Assembly: GCA_963846315.1 (NCBI GenBank) | Contig: CAWJVM010000006.1 | Span: 62,001 to 126,000 of the forward strand | Origin: RPQJ01 sp963846315 | GTDB lineage: Bacteria > Pseudomonadota > Gammaproteobacteria > Steroidobacterales > Steroidobacteraceae | DNA length: 64,000 bases | Reading direction: 5' to 3' | Shown: piece after piece, positions 35,940 through 42,436 of the stretch | How positions within the stretch are numbered: the first letter of the stretch is position 1 | Layout of the letters: every line of letters starts with the position of its first letter | Translations under genes and position numbers: made by a program | Notes under the pieces: model-generated | Told to the model about the DNA's origin: nothing | Databases searched by the model: none | What the model saw: only the letters and a program-made list of their open reading frames with translations

Positions 35940-35956
35940 CGGCGACGACTCGCTGA

Positions 35957-36107
35957 AGTCGGGAGGGGTTAGGGGATAGGGGTTAGTCGGAAATCCGTAG
36001 TAGACCGACGCCTCATCGCCCCGTCGCAGGTATTGAGCCCGACTTTCAGGCTTCAACCGCACCTCCGACTAACCCCTAACCTCCTAACCCCTTCCTCAAC
36101 TTCCTAC
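35957..36107. repeat. Degenerate GGGGTTA inverted repeat (element E)
   Basis: Between the convergent rpoH and OmpA-lipoprotein genes: GGAGGGGTTAGGGGATAGGGGTTAG with GTCGGA on the left, and TCCGAC then TAACCCC and CTAACCTCC units on the right. The middle is about 75 nt and longer than in the other copies. The heptamers carry small changes (GGGGATA, TAACCTC), so this looks like an older copy. The right end overlaps the lipoprotein stop codon region. Confidence 0.8.
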
Positions 36108-36802
36108 CCCTGCTTCGCCTTCTGCACGCTCTCCTCGGTGACCGGCACGATCGTGATTTCGACGCGGCGGTTCTGCGCGCGACCTTCCTCGGTCTCGTTG
36201 CTCGCCACCGGGTGATCTTTGCCTGCACCGATCGTCACCATGCGTGAACGATCCACGCCGTGGCTGCCCAGGTACGTGGCAACACTGCCGGCCCGCTTCT
36301 CGGACAGAGTCTGGTTGTAGGCGGCGCTGCCGACGCTGTCGGTGTGGCCCGCCACTTCGATGACTGTCTTGCTGTACTCGCCGAGCGTGCCGGCGACCTT
36401 GTCGAGCACGGGGTAGAACTGCGAGTTCAGGTCGGCACTGTCGAACGCGAACGTGACGCCACCCGGCATGTCGAGCGTGATGTTGTCGCCCTTGCGCACG
36501 ACATCGACTCCGGTGCCGGCCATCTGCTGGCGCAGCTTGGCTTCCTGCTTGTCCATGTAATAGCCGACGGACCCGCCCACGAGCGCTCCCGCGGCCGCTC
36601 CGATCATCGCGGACTTGAACGGGTTGTTGCCCGCGCTCAGCAGGCCGACGACCGCGCCTGCCGCGGCGCCATAGCCAGCACCCTTGCGAGTCTTCTCCTT
36701 GTCCGGGTTGGTGGCCATGTCTTCCATGGACGCGCAGCCGGCCAGGGCGACCGAGGCAGCGGCAAACAGGGCAATGAAGCCAGATCGGGCCGTACGTTTC
36801 AT
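36104..36802 (-). CDS. OmpA-family lipoprotein with glycine-zipper segment
   Basis: A 232-residue outer-membrane lipoprotein. The signal ends with lipobox ALAGC (Cys at 23). Next is a glycine-zipper region (KGAGYGAAAGAVVGLLSAG and MIGAAAGALVGGSVGYYM) and then an OmpA-like peptidoglycan-binding domain with FAFDSADLNSQ and VAGHTDSVGSAAYNQTLSEKRA, where the D and R residues contact diaminopimelate. It matches the YiaD/YfiB type. AGGAG lies six bases before the ATG. A perfect TATAAT is found about 60 bp upstream. Confidence 0.92.
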   Translation of the reverse strand: MKRTARSGFIALFAAASVALAGCASMEDMATNPDKEKTRKGAGYGAAAGAVVGLLSAGNNPFKSAMIGAAAGALVGGSVGYYMDKQEAKLRQQMAGTGVDVVRKGDNITLDMPGGVTFAFDSADLNSQFYPVLDKVAGTLGEYSKTVIEVAGHTDSVGSAAYNQTLSEKRAGSVATYLGSHGVDRSRMVTIGAGKDHPVASNETEEGRAQNRRVEITIVPVTEESVQKAKQG

Positions 36803-37140
36803 GCGGAACTCCTGATAAAAAACTTCACAGTCCGTAGTATGGCCTGCGCTCGTTGACTGATTATAAATTTGAGATTGACACTGGATCGATCGCGGCGGCC
36901 CGCATAGCGGCAGTGATTGCCCTATGAGTATCCAGATTCAAAGGGTCGGGTAAAAGTTCCTCCGGCCCAGCCCATTTCGCCAATGCGTGTGCCGCCCCCT
37001 GACGCCCGTGGTCGCGACCACTGTGTCCACCTGAGCCGAGGACCTCAGGCAGTGTCAGCGGCTCGCCACCGAGCGCCCTGAAGCGTTCAATCCATTAGAA
37101 TCGCGCTCCCACCGCGCAAAAAAACCGACCGGGAGCCCAC
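36803..37140. promoter_or_regulatory. Divergent intergenic region with minus-strand TATAAT box
   Basis: This 338-bp gap between the OmpA lipoprotein (minus) and gcdH (plus) holds no recognisable gene or RNA. A perfect TATAAT lies on the minus strand at 36865-36860, about 58 bp upstream of the lipoprotein start; no good -35 precedes it. A GGGAG ribosome site lies six bases before the gcdH GTG. I see no conserved hairpin or known riboswitch in the rest. Confidence 0.5.
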
Positions 37141-38313
37141 GTGCCCGCCAACGCCCTGAATCCGCTCGACCTGTTCGACGTCCGCGCCGCGCTCTCGGAA
37201 GAAGAGCGCATGGTGCAGGACACAGTCGCGCGTTTCGTCGACGGCGCCGTGCTCCCGATCATCCGGCCGCACTTCGAAAATCACACGTTTCCGCACGAGC
37301 TGGTCGGCGAGCTCGCTGGGCTCGGCTTGCTCGGCAGCTCGCTCGAAGGCTACGGCTGCGCCGGCATGAACGCGGTCAGCTACGGCGTGATCTGCCAGGA
37401 ACTCGAACGCGGCGATTCGGGGCTGCGCAGTTTCGTGTCGGTGCAATCCTCGCTGTGCATGTACCCGATCTACACTTACGGCAGCGAAGAACAGAAGCAG
37501 CGCTACCTGCCGCGCATGGCACGGGGTGAAGTGATCGGCGCGTTCGGTCTGACGGAACCGCACGGCGGCTCGGACCCGGCCAACATGAAAACGCACGCGA
37601 AGCGGCGCGGCAGCGACTGGGTGCTGAACGGCGCCAAGATGTGGATCACCAATTCACCGATCGCCCACCTCTTTGTCATCTGGGCACGAACCGACGAAGG
37701 CATCCGCGGTTTCCTGGTGGAGCGCGGCACGCAAGGCCTCGAGACGCCCGAGATCGAGAAAAAGTTCTCGCTGCGCGCGTCGACGACGGGTGCAATCTTC
37801 CTGGCCGATGTCGTCGTGCCGGATTCCGCCATGCTGCCGGGCACGACGTGTGGCATCAAGGCACCGCTGTCATGCCTGACGCAGGCGCGTTACGGAATCA
37901 CCTGGGGCGTGATCGGTGCCGCGCAGGCGTGTCTGCAGGAAGTGCTCGAGTATTCGAAGACGCGCATCCTGTTCAACCGTCCGCTCGCCGCGACGCAGGC
38001 GATCCAGATCCGTCTCGCCGAGATGTCGCGCAAGATCACGCTGGCGCAACTGCTGTCGCTGCAGCTCGGCCGCCTGAAGGACCAGGGACTGATGTCGCCT
38101 TCGCACGTGTCGCTGGCCAAGTGGAACAATTGCCGCGCGGCGATCGAAGTTGCGCGCGACGCGCGCGACATTCTCGGCGGCTCCGGCATCAGCGCCGAGT
38201 ACGTCCCGATCCGGCACGCGCTCAACCTCGAGAGCGTCATCACGTACGAAGGCACCGAGACCATCCACCAGCTCACGATCGGTCGCGAGCTGACGGGTAT
38301 CAATGCGTTCTGA
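37141..38313 (+). CDS. gcdH: Glutaryl-CoA dehydrogenase (acyl-CoA dehydrogenase family)
   Basis: Oxidises and decarboxylates glutaryl-CoA to crotonyl-CoA in lysine and tryptophan breakdown. The 390-residue flavoprotein shows AFGLTEPHGGSDP and WITNSPIAHLFVIWART (FAD and substrate contacts). Near the end it has TYEGTETIHQLTIGRELTG, with the catalytic Glu of the family. The GLRSFVSVQSSL stretch is typical of GcdH. The start is GTG at 37141, with GGGAG upstream. It is convergent with the truncated SIMPL gene, with only 4 bp between stops. Confidence 0.9.
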   Translation: MPANALNPLDLFDVRAALSEEERMVQDTVARFVDGAVLPIIRPHFENHTFPHELVGELAGLGLLGSSLEGYGCAGMNAVSYGVICQELERGDSGLRSFVSVQSSLCMYPIYTYGSEEQKQRYLPRMARGEVIGAFGLTEPHGGSDPANMKTHAKRRGSDWVLNGAKMWITNSPIAHLFVIWARTDEGIRGFLVERGTQGLETPEIEKKFSLRASTTGAIFLADVVVPDSAMLPGTTCGIKAPLSCLTQARYGITWGVIGAAQACLQEVLEYSKTRILFNRPLAATQAIQIRLAEMSRKITLAQLLSLQLGRLKDQGLMSPSHVSLAKWNNCRAAIEVARDARDILGGSGISAEYVPIRHALNLESVITYEGTETIHQLTIGRELTGINAF

Positions 38314-38317
38314 CCCT

Positions 38318-38587
38318 CTACTTGCGCGTGACTGAGTACTCCACCGTCACCACGGCCTTGACCAGCTTCTCGACCGTGCTCGTGTCGTAGCTGCCGTAGT
38401 CGGCGGTCTCGGCCGAATTCGGCGACGTGATCTGGAACACGCCCTGCGAGGCCGAGCGCAACAGCCCGACCGTCACGCCGCTGTTGGCGGCGAATTGTTG
38501 CGCACGCAACAGTGAATCCCTGGTGGCCGCGCCGATCAGCCGCACTTTCACTGCATTCAGGTCGGTGAAGAAATACTGCGGCGGCAT
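38318..38587 (-). pseudogene. 5'-truncated SIMPL-domain (DUF541) gene
   Basis: About 89 residues match only the C-terminal third of SIMPL-domain proteins: PPQYFFTDLNAVKVRLIGAA, then ASQGVFQITSPNSAETADYG and DTSTVEKLVKAVVTVEYSV. Complete family members are roughly 230-250 residues and begin with a signal peptide. Here the frame upstream of 38587 is unrelated and has no signal. The gene has lost its 5' part, and what replaces it is the small-RNA/integrase segment. It could not make a normal periplasmic protein. Confidence 0.8.
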
Positions 38588-38670
38588 CGAATTGAAAGTT
38601 TCATTGCCCTGGCAGCAACTTACGCGCGCTTCGTGTCGGCATTTTTTACGAAAGCGGTGCCTGGCGACAG

Positions 38671-38685
38671 TCCAGGCCGCCTGGA
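38671..38685. promoter_or_regulatory. Palindromic candidate upstream activator site of the sigma-54 promoter
   Basis: TCCAGGC-C-GCCTGGA is a perfect 7-bp dyad with one central base, centred at 38678, about 83 bp upstream of the predicted start of the small RNA. That is the usual distance for enhancer sites of sigma-54 activators. No gene for such an activator is in the window, so the binding protein is unknown. Confidence 0.5.
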
Positions 38686-38734
38686 ACTGGTCACAGGCAT
38701 CGCAAACTACTGAAATCCTTTGGCTTCTTTTCCT

Positions 38735-38750
38735 TGGCACGCAGCTTGCT
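38735..38750 (+). promoter_or_regulatory. Sigma-54 (-24/-12) promoter
   Basis: TGGCAC-GCAGC-TTGCT matches the sigma-54 consensus (TGGCAC-N5-TTGC) at all conserved bases, with the GG (38736-38737) and GC (38748-38749) exactly 12 bp apart. The expected start is near 38760-38761. No protein gene follows in this direction before an intrinsic terminator at 38995. Confidence 0.82.
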
Positions 38751-38760
38751 TATACCGGTT

Positions 38761-38995
38761 GTCCTTCATTGGCCCTAGCAGAGCAGAAGAAACGCCGCAG
38801 GGCGAAGGACGGGCAAGCCAGCTCACGGTGGGGATGTCCGCCAGGGGATTGCACAGGAAGGGACATAGACCGCATAAGACGGAACGTGCAATAGGAATTC
38901 TGGTTGCAGAACGCGCACAAGAACTAGAGCAGAACAACAAGAAGAACTGCGTTCGATCAGTGACCCAGGCCCCGCACCAGCGGGGCTTTTTCTTT
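38761..38995 (+). ncRNA. Candidate sigma-54-dependent structured small RNA
   Basis: A ~235-nt transcript runs from the predicted sigma-54 start to an intrinsic terminator and has no convincing reading frame. The 5' end begins at once with a hairpin: GTCCTTC (38761-38767) pairs with GAAGGAC (38804-38810), and GCCCT (38772-38776) with AGGGC (38799-38803), a 12-bp interrupted stem. A second stem pairs ATTGCAC (38848-38854) with GTGCAAT (38886-38892), with CCG/CGG inside. An A-rich stretch (38917-38948, with AGAACAACAAGAAGAAC) lies single-stranded before the terminator, and there are seven GGA triplets. A-rich repeats suggest Hfq binding as in CrcZ-type RNAs; GGA motifs would fit a CsrA/RsmA sponge. 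Neither is proven. Confidence 0.65.
38969..38995 (+). terminator. Intrinsic terminator of the small RNA
   Basis: GCCCCGC (38969-38975), loop ACCA, GCGGGGC (38980-38986), then TTTTTCTTT. It is a strong rho-independent terminator on the plus strand, with no upstream protein gene on that strand for more than 650 bp. Confidence 0.93.
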
Positions 38996-38997
38996 GC

Positions 38998-39222
38998 GAG
39001 GCTCGAATCGTCCGTCGACCGGTCGCCTCGATCGAACTCGATCTGTCGGTCTACGGTACGCACACCATGCGCCGAACGAAAGCGACGCTGATCTGTCGCC
39101 GCACCGAAATCTGCGGGCAGTGCAATTGCTTCCCGGCCACACCAAACTCGAAAGTACCGCGCGCTACCTGGGTATTGAGGTCGGCGATGCACTGGAGATC
39201 GCAGAGCAAGTTGTCATTCACT
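38998..39222 (+). pseudogene. Frameshifted C-terminal fragment of a tyrosine recombinase
   Basis: Two adjacent frames together read as the end of a phage-type integrase. First comes YGTHTMRRTKATLICRRTE (ending near 39105), then, after a frame change, NLRAVQLLPGHTKLESTARY and LGIEVGDALEIAEQVV. The R of MRR and the GHT-x-LEST-x-RY motif are the catalytic HxxR and Tyr region. Everything N-terminal is missing and the frame is broken, so it is dead. It begins just after the small-RNA terminator, and its 3' end overlaps the mddA stop. Confidence 0.8.
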
Positions 39223-39997
39223 CGCCGTTCACCGCTGCGGGCGCCGGCTTCTTCGTGATTCGACCTCGCGTTAACTTCGGAATCAGCATGGGTACGCGCT
39301 CGCGGTACGCTTCATAGCGTTTGCCGAAGAAGGCAATCAGATCATGCTCTTCGAATTGCAGTGCGACGAGAATGTAGGCGGTGGTTACCAGCGCGAAGAG
39401 GAGACGTCCTCCGGTCATCAGCGGCGTGGCCCAGAACGCGATCAGGAAGCCGGCCTGCATCGGATGTCGCACGTAGCTGTACAAGCCCGGCGTCTGAAAG
39501 CCCGGCTCCGTGAGTTGCTTGCGTCGAAAGTAGGCGTGAACCTGACTGACGCCGAACAGATGGGCGTGGCTGATCAGAAAAGTCGAAACCAGCACGAGGG
39601 CCCATCCGAGGCCGGACAACGACCAGAGAGCCCAACGCCCGACATCGTTGTGCACGCTCCAGACAGTCTGTGGCAGAGGTCGCCACTGCCAGAACAGGAG
39701 AATGAGCGCCAGGCTCGCAAAGAAAACGTACGTGCTGCGCTCGACGGGTTTCGGAACGATCTTCGTCCACCAGTGTTTGAAGCGGGGCCGGGCCATGACG
39801 CTGTGCTGGACACCGAAGAGACCGAGTAGCCCGACATTGATTGCCACGGATATCCAGAAGGGACCCGTCACTCCGGAGTCAATCGACTTCGGCACGAATA
39901 GATTTCCGACAAAGCCGATGGCGTACAGAAATGTCGCCAGAAAGAGCAGATAGCATCCAATTCCGTATGCAAGGACAAGGATCTTTCTCATGGTCAT
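39218..39997 (-). CDS. mddA: Methanethiol S-methyltransferase MddA
   Basis: A 259-residue integral-membrane methyltransferase of the isoprenylcysteine-methyltransferase-like superfamily. It matches MddA, which methylates methanethiol to dimethyl sulfide: FLYAIGFVGNLFVPKSIDSG, GLFGVQHSVMARPRFK, KPVERSTYVFFASLALILLF, SYVRHPMQAGFLIAFWATP and the C-terminal RYEAYRERVPMLIP. About six transmembrane helices are visible. The ATG at 39997 or the one two codons on (39991) can start; the second has GGGAG nine bases upstream. It is divergent from an AraC regulator. The gene sits in a segment with truncated genes and may be acquired. Confidence 0.83.
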   Translation of the reverse strand: MTMRKILVLAYGIGCYLLFLATFLYAIGFVGNLFVPKSIDSGVTGPFWISVAINVGLLGLFGVQHSVMARPRFKHWWTKIVPKPVERSTYVFFASLALILLFWQWRPLPQTVWSVHNDVGRWALWSLSGLGWALVLVSTFLISHAHLFGVSQVHAYFRRKQLTEPGFQTPGLYSYVRHPMQAGFLIAFWATPLMTGGRLLFALVTTAYILVALQFEEHDLIAFFGKRYEAYRERVPMLIPKLTRGRITKKPAPAAVNGE

Positions 39998-40123
39998 GCA
40001 CTCCCTCGCCGGATGGGCCCGTCTGACAGTCACGGATTCCTGATCGCGAGTGTTGCGGGATTGCTGTCCGGGCACCATGCTCCCGAGTGCGGATCTCTTG
40101 CTCAATCGTCCGGCGACAGGAAC

Positions 40124-41113
40124 ATGGACCCGTACTCGGAAATGCTCGCCACCATGAAGCTGAAGGGAGCGCTGTACTTCCGCGCCGAGTTCACGGCGCC
40201 GTGGTTTATCAATGCGCCGCCATCGTCGCAACTGGCGCTCGTGTTGGGACTGGGTACGACGCACGTGATCAATTTTCATTTGCTCACGGACGGCGAAGCG
40301 ACGATCAGGCTGAGAACGGGCGAAGAACTGGGCCTGACGGCGGGCGACATCGTCATTTTCCCTCACGGCAACGCGCATCACATGATGAGCATCGATGGGA
40401 CCTGTCAGGTTGAAGACTCTGCAGTGATCGCGAAAGTGCAGGCTCGGGACCTGAGTCCACTGCGTGCCGGCGGTGGCGGGGCCGATGCGCGGTTTGTTTG
40501 TGGCTACATGGCTTGCGATCCGTTCTTTTGCCGCTCGATTCTGGATGGATTGCCAAACGTCCTGAGCGTCAGCATTCGGACGGGGCCGTCCGGCCAATGG
40601 CTGGAACACTCAATTCTGCATCTGCTCGACGAGGCAGGAATCGGAGCGGCGGGCAGCGAGGCCATGCTGGCAAAGCTTTCCGAGGCGCTGTTCATTGAGA
40701 CGCTACGCACCTATGCCGCGACGCTGCCGGACACCCATACTGGGTGGCTCGCTGCCGCGCGTGACCATCACGTGGGAAAGGCTTTGGCATTGATGCACAA
40801 CCGCATCGCACAGCCTTGGACGATCGCCCGCCTCGCGAACGAAGTGGGCCTCTCTCGCACTGCCCTCGTCGAGCGCTTCACCGCGCTTCTCGCCATGCCA
40901 CCCATTCAGTACCTGACGCGCTGGCGCATGCAACTCGCCGCTCGCGCCCTGGTGACGACCTCACACAGCACCGCCCAAATTGCTGCCGATGTCGGCTACG
41001 AGTCTGAAGCGGCGTTCAATCGAGCCTTCAAACGCGCAATGGGATTGCCACCCGCGCGTTTTCGCCGCGAGACCAGGCGAGACCAGTTGTCTTCAATGGT
41101 GGGTCCATCGTGA
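40124..41113 (+). CDS. AraC-family regulator with cupin sensor domain
   Basis: A 329-residue regulator. The N-terminal cupin-like domain (about residues 20-190, with NFHLLTDGEATIRLRTGEEL and GDIVIFPHGNAHHMM) is of the Cupin_6 type. The C-terminal AraC domain has two helix-turn-helix motifs (WTIARLANEVGLSRTALVER and STAQIAADVGYESEAAFNRA). It is divergent from mddA with 126 bp between starts, so it may control mddA. The effector is unknown. The start at 40124 is preferred over 40013, whose extra residues are unlike the family. Confidence 0.86.
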   Translation: MDPYSEMLATMKLKGALYFRAEFTAPWFINAPPSSQLALVLGLGTTHVINFHLLTDGEATIRLRTGEELGLTAGDIVIFPHGNAHHMMSIDGTCQVEDSAVIAKVQARDLSPLRAGGGGADARFVCGYMACDPFFCRSILDGLPNVLSVSIRTGPSGQWLEHSILHLLDEAGIGAAGSEAMLAKLSEALFIETLRTYAATLPDTHTGWLAAARDHHVGKALALMHNRIAQPWTIARLANEVGLSRTALVERFTALLAMPPIQYLTRWRMQLAARALVTTSHSTAQIAADVGYESEAAFNRAFKRAMGLPPARFRRETRRDQLSSMVGPS

Positions 41114-41311
41114 CGAAAGGCTGCTTGTTGCGCTGACCGGTTGCGGTCACCGCTTAAATTCGTGCACAGCTTATGTCTCATCACCGGGAGCGATCGCCCG
41201 TGCCTGCGTGAACCCACAGCAGTGCAATCGCCCGACTCGATTATTGCGGATGACCGGAATGTCGTTCCGGCCGACCTTTCAGGAAGCGCATCGAGGTAGT
41301 GCAAAGCGGAC

Positions 41312-42334
41312 CTACACCGACTGGCCTCCAACGGGCGACGCTACGAAGGTGCATCCCCTGGATCGCAATTCACGGACGAACGCCTGCGCGCTATCCATGT
41401 CCGGCGACAACGCGCCTTCAGGCACGATGAAGCAGACGCGATTCGTCGCGACGCCGGTGCGGTCGAGACCATCGACGACGAACCCCAGAAACGATGCATC
41501 GCCGAGTGCCTGCCCGGACAGGTTGATGCACAGCCTGCGGTCGGGTGCGAGCCGGATGGCCCCGCGTGTCAGCAAGGTCAGCGAGGTCTGCACGACCCAG
41601 CGGTCGACGAGCGGCATCAGTCGGTGGTGTTCGGCGACGCCCATAAACTCGGCGGGCGCAAACGAGTTGCCCTTGCCGTCCTTCAGCCGCAGCAGGATCT
41701 CGAGGTCGGTCCCGCCCGCCTGCTGGGCCGATGGGTGGACGATCGGCTTCGCATGCAGCTCGAAGCGGTCATCTTTGAGTGCCGACTGCAGCAGCTGCAG
41801 CCACAGTATCTCGCCGCGCTGGCGGGCATCGGCTTCGTCGCGCGCCGAGTACACGTGGACGTGGCTGTCCTGATTCTTCGCGAGGCAGCAGGCCGAATCC
41901 GCCGCGTGCACCAGGTCTTCCGTGGAGCTGCTTGCGGCCGTGACTTCGACCAGGCCAATGTTCACGCCGATGCTGAAGGTCTTGTCCTTCCAGACGAAGC
42001 GATGATCGGTGACCGCCCGCACCACGTCGTCGACGATCTGCCGCGCGTTCTCGAGCGGGCAGCCCGCCAGCAGGATGCCGAATTCGTCGCCGCCGAGTCG
42101 TCCGACCACGTCCGACTCCCCAACCGCATCCTTGATCAGCGTGGCGACCTCGCACAGCATGGCATCGCCGGCAAGGTGGGTGCCCGCTTCGTCGTTCACC
42201 ACTCTGAAGCGATCGAGGTCGAGATAGCACAACACGTGCCGCGCGCCGCCCTGTGTCGCTTCCAGCGCTTCTTCGAGCCGGCGCTCGAACGCTCGGCGGT
42301 TGACGAGGCCGGTCAGCGGGTCGGTCGTGGCCAT
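41312..42334 (-). pseudogene. GGDEF-EAL protein truncated at both ends
   Basis: The 340-residue frame starts directly at the first residues of a GGDEF domain (MATTDPLTGLVNRRAFERR), with a stop codon 15 nt upstream in frame, so no sensor domain is present. The cyclase motif RLGGDEFG is intact; no RxxD inhibitory site is seen. The EAL domain starts well (LHAKPIV, EILLRL, CINLSGQALGD) but ends at FVASPVGGQSV, where a full domain would read DDFG and continue about 100 residues with the catalytic Asp, Lys and Glu. Phosphodiesterase activity is therefore impossible. Cyclase activity is conceivable if it is translated. I read it as a remnant. Confidence 0.7.
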
Positions 42335-42436
42335 ATACGAACCTGGTCAACATTTTGAGGTCATCGCTCACTGTATCGCCTCACTGCAAAAGGACTGGCC
42401 GTCCCGCGGCTCGATGAACGAGACGCACGCCGCCGC

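Noticed and set aside
38761..38995. tmRNA, 6S RNA or RNase P RNA as identity of the small RNA
   Set aside because: No tRNA-like ends, no CCA or T-loop, and none of the conserved RNase P or 6S features. The sigma-54 promoter also argues against these constitutive RNAs.
38761..38995. Firm naming of the small RNA as CrcZ
   Set aside because: A-rich motifs and a sigma-54 promoter are shared, but the usual cbrB/pcnB neighbours are absent and there is no sequence-level match that I can verify.
41114..41311. A small gene between the AraC regulator and the GGDEF-EAL fragment
   Set aside because: No frame has a start with a ribosome site or protein-like composition, and no hairpin or RNA motif stands out.
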